64,000 nucleotides of DNA from Hormiphora californensis. Taxonomy: Eukaryota; Ctenophora; Tentaculata; Cydippida; Pleurobrachiidae. Positions 1 to 48,249 of the stretch are shown here, piece after piece. The notes under the pieces were generated by a model. It did no database searches and was not told where the DNA came from. It saw only the letters and a program-made list of their open reading frames with translations. How positions within the stretch are numbered: the stretch's first letter is position 1; every line of letters starts with the position of its first letter. The position numbers were made by a program, and so were the translations under genes. The stretch lies in the NCBI GenBank assembly GCA_020137815.1, contig CM035351.1, positions 1,897,909 through 1,961,908 on the forward strand, given 5' to 3'.

Positions 1-80
1 TTTCGAATCGTATTTTCTAAGCGAGAAATTTCCTCGAATCGAAATTTGTTACCGAGAAAATTTTTCTCGAATCATCATAC
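1..80. repeat. Edge of a roughly 64 bp satellite array
   Basis: This is the left end of the same tandem satellite that resumes at about 672. The unit carries the words TATTTTCTAAGCGAGAAATT and TTACCGAGAAAATTTT. The stretch 81-671 interrupts the array inside the word CTCGAATCGTATTTT. Confidence 0.85.
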
Positions 81-214
81 TACTTACTAAGCAAATTGTG
101 TAACGGAGGTCACCTAGCAACTACACTTGCACGTGCAATTATTAGAGGGACCTGGAGAGCGGAGACCTCTCTCCCAGTTGCAGTTGGGTACCAAGGGGAA
201 ATTCAATTCTGCAC

Positions 215-640
215 GTGCATTCTTTTACTTCTGTCCTGATGTCTAGCTCTTCCACCCAAAGTGCTATTCGGCAACGTTTATCTAGGTCCAGGAGAACTGC
301 TGCTGTCAGGGAGCAGGCTAGAGAATATGACAGATTACGCCAACGTGTTCAAGCGAGCCAATCAACGACTACGGATAGCTTTACCCAAAGTCGCCCAAGG
401 GTGATTACTCCAGTCGAATATAGAAATCTCCAAATCGGCTACATAGCGGCCAAGTTTTCACGTGATGAGTTTCTGGAACAGCACTGCACCTCCATGACAT
501 TGATCTCTTAAATTCGCACCTCGACATTGTCAGGAAGCCCAGAGCGTACACCAACATGAGTAGGGAGAAAGTGAGAGATAGGCTAGGAACGGATGGTGCA
601 GGTGATGTCAGCGTTCCCTAATCCAGCTATCATTTCCCCG
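215..640 (+). other. Unrecognised coding-like remnant inside a satellite array
   Basis: An open frame of 98 codons (215-511) is rich in Arg, Gln and Ser and is predicted to be largely helical. From about 490 a second frame continues for about 45 codons, to a stop near 621, with similarly protein-like composition (it contains SREKVRDRL). The pair could be one reading frame broken by a shift, or chance. I do not recognise the family. It lies in a roughly 590 bp insertion that splits the flanking satellite, so a decayed mobile-element gene is the likeliest origin, but no terminal repeats or catalytic motif are visible. Confidence 0.25.
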
Positions 641-671
641 AAATTCGCCCGTAGGGCGAACGGGCCTACTA

Positions 672-1290
672 GTATTTTCTAAGCGAGAAATTTCCCCGAA
701 TCGCAATTTCTTACCGAGAAAATTTTTTTTCGAATCGTATTTTCTAAGCGAGAAATTTCCCCGAATCGCAATTTCTTACCGAGAAAATTTTCTTGAATCG
801 TATTTTCTAAGCGAGAAATTTCCCCGAATCGCAATTTCTTACCGAGAAAATTTTCTCGAATCGTATTTTCTAAGCGAGAAATTTCCTCGCATCGCAATTT
901 CTTACCGAGAAAATTTTTCTCGAATCGTATTTTCTAAGCGAGAAATTTCCCCGAATCGCAATTTCTTACCGAGAAAATTTTTCTCGAATCGTATTTTCTA
1001 AGCGAGAAATTTCCCCGAATCGCAATTTCTTACCGAGAAAATTTTCTCGAATCGTATTTTCTAAGCGAGAAATTTCCTAGCATCGCAATTTCTTACCGAG
1101 AAAATTTTCTCGAATCGTATTTTCTAAGCGAGATATTTCCCCGAATCCCAATTTCTTACCGAAAAAATTTCTCAAATCGTATTTTCTAAGCGAAAAATTT
1201 CCCCAAATCGCAATTTTTACCGAGAAAATTATCCCGAATCGAAATTAGTACCGAGAAAGTGATCTCCAACTGAGAAAATTTTCTCGTAAT
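672..1290. repeat. Tandem satellite, roughly 64 bp unit, about 9-10 copies
   Basis: Direct reading shows head-to-tail copies of a roughly 64 bp unit with GTATTTTCTAAGCGAGAAAT and ATCGCAATTTCTTACCGAG. Copies near 1130-1290 are more diverged than those at 690-1080, the usual decay at an array edge. Open frames on the minus strand through this block only translate the repeat. Confidence 0.92.
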
Positions 1291-1364
1291 CGTAACGGTA
1301 ATCTGAATCAATGATTTCGTTTTTTTAGAATTTCAAAAACGTGTACTTTTACACACTTTTTTAG

Positions 1365-2810
1365 TATGTAATTTTAGCAGGAAAATGGACGACAATGGAA
1401 CTAAAAACCAGGAAGCGACCGAATATTCGGTTCGGTTCGGTTCGGTTCGGAAATTCTTGTTTTGTTCAAACAGGGAGAGGGAGGGTCGAACAAGGCAAGG
1501 AAATTCGGTGTTTTTTGGGCGGTTCGGTTCGGTTCGGTTCGGTAGGAAATTTTGGCCGAACCACCGAATTTTTTGGTCAAAAAATGCCCAGAAATCGGGC
1601 TTTTTCATGCAAAATTTTTCAACTGTTTCACGAAAATTGTATAGATTTCAATGTCAATTTCGCCGTATTAACCCTATTTCGAATCGGTGGTGCTATGTGG
1701 AAATGATTTCGCTAGTTAGCGGGTTCGATATGGATTGATTTGATACCTGACTTCCCGTCGAATCGTGTCCTCATGAGAGGGTCAACAAATTGAGAAACTT
1801 TTTTTTTCAAAAAATTCATGGAGAGCACCGATCAAGGTGTTAAGAATCATTCTCTGAAATTTTGTAAAAAGTTTGGAAAATATTTCAAAGTCAATTTTAT
1901 GGAAAATTTTCTATGTCAATTTTTGCGTACGAATCGTGTTTCGAATCGGTATTGCTAAGCGGGAGTGATGTTGCTAATTAGTGGGTCCGAGATGGATTAT
2001 GCTGATACGTGATCCCCCATCAAATCTAATTAGGAAGTTTAGGGGAAATTATTAATGTTTCAATAAATCCTGCTAATTAGCGAGAGCACTGCCGCATAGC
2101 ATCACCGATTCGCAACACGATTCGTACGGCAATATTGACATTTTTTTTTCCGAAATTGACTTTGAAATATTTTACAAAGTTTTTTCACAAAATTAAATGT
2201 TTCTCTAAAAATTCATGGAGAGCATCGATCAAGGTATTGAGAATCATTACCTGAAATTTTGTGAAATTTTTTTTGTGAAAAATATTTTAAGTAAATTGTG
2301 GTATACGAATCGTGTTTCGAATCAACAATGCTAAACGGGAGTGATGTTGGTAATTAGTGGGTCCGAGATGGATTGTGCTGATACATGATCCCCCATCAAA
2401 TCTAATTAGGAAATTTAGAGAGACACGATTCATGGTTCGTTTAATCCTGCTAAATAGCAATACCATTCCCGTATAGCATTGCCGATTCGAAACACGATTC
2501 GTACGCAAAAATTGACATAGAAAATTTACGATAAAATTGACTTTGAAATTTTTTTTCACAAAATTGACTTTGAAATTTTTTCAAACATTTTTTAACAAAA
2601 TTTCAGAGAATGATTCTCAATACCTTGATCGGTGCTCTCCATGACTTTTTAGAGAAACATTTATACAGAAAAAGTTTTGTATGGTTCGGTTCGGTTCGGT
2701 TACCGAAATTCGGTTCGGTTCGGTTCGGTTCGGTAAAAAAGTTTTTCAAATTCGGTTCGGTTCGGTTCGGTGGAAAAAAACCCGGTTCGGTCGTTTCCTG
2801 CTAAAAACGT
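1365..2810. repeat. Composite inverted-repeat element with GGTTCGG-rich ends
   Basis: Both ends carry tandem GGTTC-type repeats (about 1428-1545 and 2685-2790), next to TTTTAGCAGGAA-type sequence on the left and its complement, TTTCCTGCTAAAA, on the right. Inside, the segment at about 1817-2050 (GGAGAGCACCGATCAAGG, AATCGTGTTTCGAATCGG) recurs in direct orientation near 2220-2415 and inverted near 2090-2160 and 2430-2640. The whole reads as nested foldback structure. No transposase-like frame is visible. Confidence 0.6.
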
Positions 2811-3728
2811 TCATTATATATATGATAGATGGTACATGAACATAAACGGAACCCAGCTATGTATTATTTATACTTTTATCAGGCACCCACAATCCATATC
2901 CTTCATTATTTTTTTGTATTTTTTTGTATTTTTTTGTATTGTTTGACAAACAATGTTTGTATGGAAAAAAACAGGAATTTCGGATACTTTTATGTATGGT
3001 CCGTACAAAACCGTACAAAACCGTACAAAAAAATAGGTTGGAACCCCCCCCCCCCATGGGATTGACGAATGAAAATTTTTTTGACGGTAATTAAAAGTCC
3101 CAACCAAGCTTTTAGCCGTAGTAATGTTGACTTTTGGCTTTGGTAAGGTTTTGAGGTGAAAAAATGCGGTTTTTCGAAAGCTAAATTTTGCGTTTTTTTC
3201 ACTTTTTTTTGTGGTAGATTTACTAAGTTTGACGTTTCCATACAACGCGTCGATGTTGTAAAATCGCATAGGTACTATATCTTTGGATGATGGGCTATCA
3301 AATGGCGCCATTTAGAGTTGTGGAAACTCAAATGGCTTCCTTCCAGCGACGTTTTAAAATTTTCAAAACTCCCGTTCAGCGGCAGAGCGACTTCCGGTAA
3401 CAGATTACCCAAATATGGGCAATGAAAATATGATTTTGAAGTTCTAGATATCATCTGGATATGTTTCCCCTACTGGAAATTGTCTACTGAACAAGATAGA
3501 ACGCTTACTCATGTATTTTTACAAAAAATTGTAGGACGACATTATTTCCTGGACAACCTAATATTAAGGCGAAAATGGAAAGCTTCCTTCGTGAAGTGCC
3601 GGACCTACCGCCTACACCTGGGTACTAATCACAGAACAGAAACTCACTAAGCGAGTGGTGCTGTGGATCCGGAACGATGAATGTGGCGGTCCGTGGACTG
3701 ATGGCCCTCTGAGAATAGCTACACATCC

Positions 3729-3771
<43 letters not shown>

Positions 3772-4034
3772 CCCTCTCTTAAAAGTACAAAAAGAAATTT
3801 TAACTTTCTTCTCCCTATCATGAGATATGAAGATCATGAGATATGAAGATGTGAACGCATTATATCCCACATTATACCCCACATTATGTTATCCCAGCTT
3901 TTAAAGTTCTACATTGCATATTACTCTCCTTGATAGAGGGGTTAGTTGCCTCAATCTGCAAACTACCCAGAAAGATAACTTTCATTACAACATAAAAAAA
4001 GCTTTTCATAAATATTTAAATTTTAAAGCTGTAC
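2811..4034. other. Stretch with no gene recognised
   Basis: AT-rich sequence with a C homopolymer near 3046-3055 and a (TC)n tract at about 3728-3770. I searched for the missing last exon of MSH6, which should encode the conserved CPKSYG-like segment on the minus strand, and did not find it. Confidence 0.5.
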
Positions 4035-33651
<29,617 letters not shown>

Positions 33652-33663
33652 TCTTCACCACCT

Positions 33664-33711
33664 ACAAGGAAAGAGAGTGAGGGAGAGAGAGGGAGGGGAG
33701 AGAGAGAGAGG

Positions 33712-33745
<34 letters not shown>

Positions 33746-33840
33746 ATGAGGGAGAGAGAGTGAGGGAGAGTGAGGGAGAGAGAGAGTGAGAGAGAGAGGG
33801 AGAGGGAGGGGAGAGAGAGAGATAAGGAGAGGGAAAGAGA
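33664..33840 (+). repeat. (GA)n-rich tract at the MSH6 5' end
   Basis: Imperfect GA/GGGA repeats immediately upstream of the MSH6 start codon on the sense strand (as CT). They could lie in the promoter, 5' UTR or a first intron; nothing here decides which. A (CA)n tract follows at about 33945-34020. Confidence 0.9.
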
Positions 33841-34199
33841 GAAATGAGGAACCTATCAGAAAGAGATAAATAACGACGAAACATATTCAAGGGGGCGAAC
33901 CAAAGTCATAAATGAATTTTTTGTGATAAAAGAAAATACAAGATACACACGCACACACACACGCACACACACACACACACACACTCACACTCACACATAC
34001 TCACACTCACTCACTCACACACACTGTTTCAGTCAATAATGTCCTGCGAAACAACTTCAAACGATCCCGGATCCTGGCGACCAGCATCTGACGTTCCTCT
34101 GTATCATGTAACCATGGTAACAACCAATGATAACAACCAATGATAACGAATGATAACTAGGTAAACCATATAAACCAATTCATTGTCTTGGTTCCTCGT

Positions 34200-34547
34200 T
34201 CATTCAGTAAGGGCTCGAGGTGCAAGGAGAGATAACCTCACATTATCATTAACTGATCGAGGTGGCTTCTTTTTCAACATTTGAACCGTATTGTGGGTAA
34301 CTAACTCTGATCGTGGAACGGGAATTGCCATAAAGGATCCCGTACTACCTGACCCAACCTCCTTAATCTCCCATCCACATAATTCTTTGTGTTTTCGGGA
34401 GCGGAAGTGCTTCAGACTTCTCCAGATGAACGACTTGGCCCGGGTGTTAACTGAAAATCTGCACTTTTGACAGAGCAGTGTGTTTTCAAACTCAAGACAG
34501 TCCTCAGTACTTGTAATGCATTCGACTAACCGGGCGGTTTTTGACAT
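34200..34547 (-). CDS. CGGBP1-like single zinc-finger protein
   Basis: A 115-residue intronless frame. Residues 26-53 form CQKC..H..H: Cys26, Cys29, His47 and His53, with the SRKHKE ending seen in CGGBP1-like and hAT-derived zinc fingers that bind DNA. A basic stretch follows (KKKPPRS). It lies 550 bp upstream of the MSH6 start on the same strand. It could be a host gene, a transposase N-terminal fragment, or a retroposed copy; there is no downstream dimerisation domain. The short length matches CGGBP1-type proteins better than a full hAT transposase. Confidence 0.5.
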   Translation of the reverse strand: MSKTARLVECITSTEDCLEFENTLLCQKCRFSVNTRAKSFIWRSLKHFRSRKHKELCGWEIKEVGSGSTGSFMAIPVPRSELVTHNTVQMLKKKPPRSVNDNVRLSLLAPRALTE

Positions 34548-34599
34548 TTCCTAAAACATTATTAAAACTAGTTAGAAAAACTGTTTGAAAGAATATATT

Positions 34600-36858
34600 T
34601 ATGCTAGGGTAAACTGGGGTAAAATGGTCAATTTTTTAACGTTTTAGGTTCTAAAATACGTAATTTATACAACAGGAAGAAACAAATTATATTGGCTATC
34701 CAATGAAACGTTTTACTTTCAGACGAGCTAAATTTTAAAATCTGAAAGTTTTATTTAGTAGGTTAATTAATCAATTCAAAAATTTGGTAGGGCTTTTTTG
34801 GAAATTTTGCACTGGGGCAAAGTGGTCCCAGCCAATAGCATTGCTCGATTTGATCACGTGCCTGGTGTTGTTAGAGCAATATTCAAATTAGGGGCAAAGT
34901 GGTCCATGTTATCTTCAGCAATTTCTGTTCTGCAGGACCACTTTACCCCAGTTGTGGTATCACGTGGTATTGCAGGCTCGATTTCATTGGTCCTAGGGTG
35001 AACCACTTTGCCCCAGAGAGGGTGAACCACTTTGCCCCAGTTTGGCTAATTTGACAATTTAATCAACTTAATAGTGAGTCTTTTGAAAATTTTGTATAAA
35101 GTCAAATTTTTTATTTAAGCGACAGGCCGCCGCGCACTCGATTGGTTAATTGGTCATATCTCCGGTTCCTGATAAGATAAAGACTTGATCCTGGTTGCGT
35201 TGAAAAGATAAAAATTTTATCTTTCCAATGGCACCAAGAAAAAGTCGCTAGCTTATCAGGAACCGGAAATCGATTTCAAGCGCTGCATTTTGATGCGCGG
35301 CGGCCTGTCGCTTAAATAAAAAATTGGACTTTACCAAGTTTTAGAAGGATAAAAACCCTAACTGACAGTTTTTGCAAAATTAAAATCGGCCAACTCAAAC
35401 AGAAATTACATCAAAAATTCGGAACAGAACGAGCAGGTCTCCGCTGGAGAAAAAGTCACGTGACTACATGTAATAACTTTTACCGTTTTGCCCCATTAAA
35501 GGTTGACAAGATACCTAAAACTTTTCGTATATCGTCTTATTTTGATTTATCATTAATTTTCAGCATTTTTTCAGAATTTTTTGTCGGCTAGAAATATGTG
35601 CAAAATAGGGGGTCTACTGACAAATGAGTGTTCCTTTTTTAAAATTGATACTGGAATATCTCCGGTTCCTGATGAGATACAGAAACCGTTTTGGTAGCGT
35701 TGGAAAGGTCTTATTAAGGCCAATCCAACGCAACCAAGATCAAGTAGCTATCTTTTGAGGAACCGGAAACGTGAATTTCAATTTGCGAGACACCCCAGCT
35801 TACCCTATCTTTACTAGAAGAACTGAGAGCTGGGGCAATCGTGGCTCGTGCCGATCGCAAACCGGAGATAGACCTCTCTCCTTCTCACATCTCTTTCCTC
35901 TCTCACTCACTCTCTCTCTATCTGTATCTTTCTTTGTCTCTCCCTACCTTCCCTCTCTTTCTCCCGCTATGTGATATGATCCCTCATTTAGCATTTGGGC
36001 GTGATTCTATACGTGATATCTAAGAATAACGTTGGACAAACAAGACGATGTGTAAATTAAGCACTTGATGAGGCTTTTTGGTGGCGATTTTATCACGCCA
36101 ACGCAGAAAACGTCCGCTTGCCATACCAGGTGCTATTCAAAATTTCCAAAAAAGTTGGCAAACGCTGCTGGCCCCCGATAAGGCTGCGCTTTTCAACCAA
36201 AAAAGTTGGCAAACGTTGCTGGATAGTGGGATAAGGCAGCGCTTTTCAACCAAAAAGCTTCATCGAAAATTTTCGATTGTTGTCTTCTCCAAAATAAAAA
36301 TCTTAATTTATTTCATTATTCTCGCGCGCGTTTTATTTTACGAACTCACGCGCATTTCAATTCGGCGACGTATAACAGATATTTATGCGCGTTCCAACTG
36401 GGGTGCCTATGATTTAATCAATTAAACCAAATAACCTTTCAGGACCTTGCAGATTCTTAAACCCAATTAAACATTCGAATCTATGGTTGTAAAATATACT
36501 TAAATTCTTTTATCTGTCACATATAGCATAGCAAACTGTTTATTTAGTCAACACAGAAACAATAACTTCATCGTGTAGTTCACGAATCACAACTCAATCA
36601 TTTGAGCAGAACTCATGTCATAATTGTAATTGCAAGATCCTCATACTTTGTCTAACGAGGTGCCTAAGGACGGGACACAGTCTCGAATAGTATCAGGTAG
36701 TCTAGTCCTACCCCATGTAACATGTTACAAATCTGTACTTGTATTGTCAATATCATAGTCATACTATTACTACCCCACTCTATTCACAACATCATAGTCT
36801 GGTTGCCTATAGCAAAATAAAACTAGTCTCATCATAATATTCTGCAATAAGATCATGT
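34600..36858. other. Repeat-rich spacer between the zinc-finger ORF and ACSL
   Basis: No gene recognised. It holds a cluster of GGGGCAAAGTGGTCC words in both orientations (34610-35040), a foldback MITE (35098-35334), a dispersed repeat with CTCCGGTTCCTGATGAGATA (about 35640-35780), a TC-rich patch (35870-35960) and a roughly 60 bp tandem duplication with AAAAAAGTTGGCAAACG (36120-36260). Confidence 0.7.
35098..35334. mobile_element. MITE with TAAAGTC-type ends, family 1 copy 1
   Basis: Ends AAAGTCAAATTTTTTATTTA and its near complement. Inner arms AAGCGACAGGCCGCCGCGCA pair exactly. The centre holds a dispersed repeat (CTCCGGTTCCTGATAAGATA) and its own inverted partner. Confidence 0.75.
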
Positions 36859-43345
<6,487 letters not shown>

Positions 43346-43813
43346 GATGACGATTTGATGGAGTCCGAAGGGAAACAACTTTTTTAGATAGTCTCAAACT
43401 AGAAATGTGGAAATGGAAATGTGAAGCAGAGTAAACTATGTTTGTTCAAGGGAGTTACTGATGGGGAAGTGATATGGAGAGCGGACAAATAAAAACAAGA
43501 GAGTTTGGGCCAAGAAGAAAAGAGGGAAAGGGATATCAAGAGAGTTTGAGGCGGCATCCTAGTCTGGTAATCTGCATGCAAGCTGCCGCTCAGAGTCAAG
43601 CAATTGCATGACAAGTACAACTAGAGAGAGTGATGTTTGACGTCACTAATATCTCGGTTAGAGAGACAGTTGGAACCACCCCAACTAGGATACAGACACA
43701 CAACGCAATCATTAGGAGGATCGAGAGATGATGAAAGAAGATGGCCCTAACTGCAGAACTATAAACAATATCACCATCCCTTACTGAATCGAATCAACAT
43801 ATCGAGGCGGCGT

Positions 43814-45158
43814 ATTAAGCCTGTCAAAACGTGTTTCAACCTTGAACTCACTAGAGGCAAGCCAATTCCGGTTGTACATCCTAGGTATAGGTCTCCTAAA
43901 CATAAAAAACCAAAATGTCAGTCTCAATTATTTGGGGGAAGGTGTGTAATTAGCCCCTAATTGATTGGTAATTGAGCACAAGGGGAAAAAAGCTGTATCT
44001 ACCCTTAGGAAAGGAGTAGAGACAAAATGAAGGGCACCAAAGTGTTCAGCGTCCTCGCATTAGTGGGGGTAGATGCCGGAATGAAGTCTCTATCTCATCT
44101 GGTTAATTAGATAATTAGATAATTAGGTATGCGCATAGCCGTTTGCTGGCCATATGGCTATAGCCATGTTAGGAAAGGAGTAGAGACAAAACCGAGGGCA
44201 CTAAAATGATCAGCGTCCTCGAATTAGTGGGGGTAGGTGCTGAAATTAAATCTCTATCTCATCCGGTTAATTAGATAATTGGATAATTAGTTTTGCGAAT
44301 AACCGTTTTTAGGCTATATGGCTATAGCCACTTAGGAATGGTTCAGAGACTTTTCATTGGTGCCATTTTGTAGGCAATGGCCAAGTTATGGGGGGTCGAC
44401 GTCGGACTTTTAAGCTCTATCTTCAACCGTTTTGCCGTTATTTGGCTTTAAAGGTGCTCAAAATGAGCAAAAAACGGTAAAAAGCCCGATTTTTGCTCAT
44501 TTTCAGCACCTTAAAAGCCAAATAACGGCAAAACGGTTGAAGATAGAGCTTAAAAGTCCGACGTCGACCCCCCATAACTTGGCCATTGCCTACAAAATGG
44601 CACCAATGAAAAGTCTCTGAACCATTCCTAAGTGGCTATAGCCATATAGCCTAAAAACGGTTATTCGCAAAACTAATTATCCAATTATCTAATTAACCGG
44701 ATGAGATAGAGATTTAATTTCAGCACCTACCCCCACTAATTCGAGGACGCTGATCATTTTAGTGCCCTCGGTTTTGTCTCTACTCCTTTCCTAACATGGC
44801 TATAGCCATATGGCCAGCAAACGGCTATGCGCATACCTAATTATCCAATTATCTAATTAACCAGATGAGATAGAGAATTCATTCCGGCACCTACCCCCAC
44901 TAATGCGAGGACGCTGAACACTTTGGTGCCCTTAATTTTGTCTCTACTCCTTTCCTAAGGGTAGATACAGCTTTTTTCCCCTTGTGCTCAATTACCAATC
45001 AATTAGGGGCTAATTACACACCTTCCCCCAAATAATTGAGACTGACATTTTGGTTTTTTATGTTCATGAGACTTATACCTAGGATGTACAACCGGAATTG
45101 GCTTGCCTCTCGTGACTTCAAGGTTTGGCCAAAAATCGACACGTTTTGACAGGCTTAT
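43814..45158. mobile_element. Giant palindrome / foldback element, 1.35 kb
   Basis: Ends AAGCCTGTCAAAACGTG at the left and CACGTTTTGACAGGCTTA at the right. The two arms, about 660 bp each, are near-perfect complements with almost no loop; the centre is near 44485 in GAGCAAAAAACGG. Each arm contains two degenerate units of about 165 bp starting AGGAAAGGAGTAGAGACAAA. No coding frame of transposase type. Lies 470 bp upstream of ACSL exon 1. Confidence 0.93.
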
Positions 45159-45452
45159 ATTATGAGTTTATACTATTCCCCTCATAGGAAGACCTATTGA
45201 GAGATCGCTCACATATTTCAAAATTACGACAGTAGTGCGATGAATCTAATAATAGTCCTGGACTTGGAGGACTCAAAAACCCATTGTCATGCTCGGGCGC
45301 GGAGAGAGGGTCGAACAAGGGAACAAGACCCCTTATATGCATGAACCAAGTAGACCTTGTACGAACTTTTTTGTTCAGGGGTAGAAGTCTATGAAAATAT
45401 GAAGACTGTACTCATTAGACTACCTACCCCCTAGACTTGTTTTGTACTTACG

Positions 45453-45721
45453 GTTGTGGTTGAACTGGCATAATATTGTGATTGTCTGTCACCAAACCCT
45501 GTAAAAGGACTTGATGTTAGGAGGAGATATAAACATGATAAATGGTTGGTTGAAACTGAAAACAATCGGAGAAATAAAACAAAAGTTGGTCGTATCTGGT
45601 GGTTACGTACCGAAAAACAGGGAGGAAGCACTTCCCATCTTGCAGTTGGTCTTGATAAAGCGTTGCCAAGGCCCTGATAAAAACGTAGAAACGATGTCTG
45701 TTTTGCACGTGCAGCTGTCAT
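45453..45721 (-). CDS. Possible two-exon 5' end of an unrecognised gene
   Basis: An ATG at 45721 opens MTAARAKQTSFLRFYQGLG and ends at donor GTACGT (45611). A short segment at 45453-45498 is bounded by acceptor TCCTTTTACAG and donor GTAAGT. Read in phase 0 it gives GLVTDNHNIMPVQPQP. The N-terminus is basic and aromatic, like a mitochondrial presequence. No family recognised, and the next exon would have to lie beyond the giant palindrome. Only the splice signals support it. Confidence 0.3.
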
Positions 45722-45739
45722 CTCGTGTTATTGTTTTGA

Positions 45740-47008
45740 TCTCCCAACAGCCGCCTCCCACCCTGGTACTTTACCAGCAAACCATAGTTCATTTTCGTCT
45801 TGTCGTGTTATCTATTTCTTTGGAACATCCCTGAAAATAGAGGAACCCTGTTATTGCAACGATGTGTACGGTGATTGACTCTGATCTCTATAAATCGTAT
45901 TTCTGATTCTCGGAGAATCTCAGAATCAGAGACAATCATCTCATTGCAATCACAATTGCATAACTAGATTTCAAATGCTGGCACCATGCCAGCCCAGAGA
46001 TCTGTCATAGCAACAGTGCACTATGCCAATATACTCATTTAAACCATACATGGATAAGTGACATACCGCTGGACTAGAGCCAACTAGCTAGTATTACTGT
46101 TGACAGCAGCAATCAACGATTGTTCATGGTACCCTCAATATTCAGCTGTCTCTGGGTTGCTAAGAGAATTCTATTTCCTGGCAAGTTATCAACATTACCT
46201 GGTGTGATGTTCACGCCCCTTCTAAAACATCCATGCTGCAGCTAGAACACACCTCTTCTTTGACGTGAAAACCATGACAGTGCGTGACGTCACGCACAGA
46301 ACCGCGGTTCTCGTGACAGCTGCTAGAGAGAGGGAAGAGGTGGGTGGGGGAAAGAGGATGTTGCTAACAACTACTACTTTTTGTAGTAAGGCGGGATGCG
46401 CGCGCACCTGACTGCACTCCGCGGGGAGAGTCACGCGCCTCGCATTATCAGGTGATGCCAGCTGCTGCTCAGAGTCTCAGGGAGAGAGGATTATACAAAG
46501 AGAGGCGTGGTTGTTTAAATAAACGAGTCAATATCTATATTATAATTTGGAGATGAACGTCGAAGTGGTGGCCGTTCGTTCAGCGGTATCTAAGCGACAG
46601 TGCTCCTTCATAAAACACTCTATGTGCCCAAAGCTGTAAAGCTGTTACTCACAGTTTTGGAACTTCCAGTGGAAGTTTGTGATTATTTTCAAACAACTTT
46701 TAACATGCCAGTCACCATGTTTACCAATTCAGTTGCCATGGCAACCGTGTTATTGACGTTGAAAGTGGCGAAATGAGCCACACGGCGAAGCCGGGTGGGT
46801 TATCAAAAGGCCCTTTATACTTGAGGCGCACCCAATGGGTGCGCTAGTAAAATAATAATTTACATGCAAGAATAAAATTCTACACAGCTGGTGACTTTTC
46901 TGAGTTTTATGTACAGTGATCTAATGATTGTTCCCTTTCAATTAAAACGAAATTTAAACCTTCAACCAGTAGGTCCATTCAACTCCTACTCCTTCAATTC
47001 CTACTCCT
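45740..47008. other. Spacer without a recognised gene
   Basis: Holds a hairpin GCGCACCCAATGGGTGCGC (about 46828) next to sequence resembling the hairpin-ended family (CTCCTTCATAAAACAC, TTGCCATGGCAACCGTG), perhaps a third, diverged copy. No exon supported. Confidence 0.4.
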
Positions 47009-47647
47009 TCAGACCTCCAGCTCCTTCCAGTCAGGAATTGCCCATTTGGAATCCAATCTAGCCGCCACGAATTCCTCAACCACTCCATACACTATCTCCT
47101 CTCCCTTCTCGTTGAGATGTAACCCATCAGTAAAGGGCTGAACTCCCCCCTGAACAGCCTTGCCAAACTTAGCAAACAAATCACACGTCTGACATCCTCT
47201 CTCCTTTGCAACTTTCAACACACACTCTGCGTACTGGGCAGTGACAGTATTGAGCCTAATCCTTTCCGGGCCGTACTTTACATCCAACATTTCCTCGTTT
47301 AGCGTGGGTGGTGTTAGCACAAGGATGTTGCCGGGTTGTATCCCCTCCGCAGTCAGCCTGCACACTATCCTCTCCAGGTTACACTTGAACTTGTCTAGTG
47401 GGACGTGCTGGGGGTGCCCTGGTAGTACAGCATCGTTACACCCAAACCATACTGTAGCCATATCGAAATGGTACATGGGCACATTGGGTAAGATGGATTG
47501 AAGGGTGTCCACGGTCCAGGCCGTGTTGTAGCCACTCAGACCACGGTTCGTGGTGTCGAGCTGGCGCACAAAGGTCTCATTTAGTTTGGAGATCCACTTC
47601 CCGTTCTGTGTCTGGGAGTCCCCAAGTAGCAGGAGTCTGCGATACAT
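47009..47647 (-). CDS. IAH1: GDSL/SGNH esterase, IAH1-like
   Basis: A 212-residue SGNH hydrolase of the isoamyl-acetate-hydrolysing esterase family, which cleaves short esters. Block I is LLLLGDSQTQ (Ser11 nucleophile), block II GLSGYN (Gly/Asn, 36-41), block III GCND (69-72), and the catalytic DGLH (Asp174, His177) lies near the end. Length is slightly short of animal IAH1 (about 240-250). An acceptor AATATCTGCAG ends at 47660 and would add SILL before the first Met, so another upstream exon is possible; the Met at 47647 is the minimal start. The open frame beyond the acceptor is only (CT)n. No signal peptide, so probably cytosolic. Confidence 0.85.
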   Translation of the reverse strand: MYRRLLLLGDSQTQNGKWISKLNETFVRQLDTTNRGLSGYNTAWTVDTLQSILPNVPMYHFDMATVWFGCNDAVLPGHPQHVPLDKFKCNLERIVCRLTAEGIQPGNILVLTPPTLNEEMLDVKYGPERIRLNTVTAQYAECVLKVAKERGCQTCDLFAKFGKAVQGGVQPFTDGLHLNEKGEEIVYGVVEEFVAARLDSKWAIPDWKELEV

Positions 47648-47699
47648 GAGGAGGATGCTCTGCAGATATTTAGAGTTAATGAGATAATGAGGGAGAGAG

Positions 47700-47880
<181 letters not shown>

Positions 47881-48249
47881 AGAGATAGAGAAAATAGAGG
47901 AACAATGAAGTTGGAGAGCTCGAAATGCGTAGACATTATACACATCACAATATATGTTATGTAGACTGTTTTGTACAATCGAGGGAAGGATGGCCCAAAA
48001 TCAAACTACAGATTGGCTTAAAAAGATAAAAGATTTTGATAATTAGTAAAGTCAATAATAAGTTAGTTAAAAGACACATGCATTGTACTGTGTAATGTGC
48101 AATGTGACGTGGGAATGTACACTCCACATGTCAAAGACCATTGTTCTCTCACTTTCCCATCATGTCAACTCCCTAATTTACTGATTACTCCTCTTCCTCC
48201 TCCTGGGTTCCATAGCCGCCAATCGTTTTGTCTGGTGCCTGAGGGCAAT

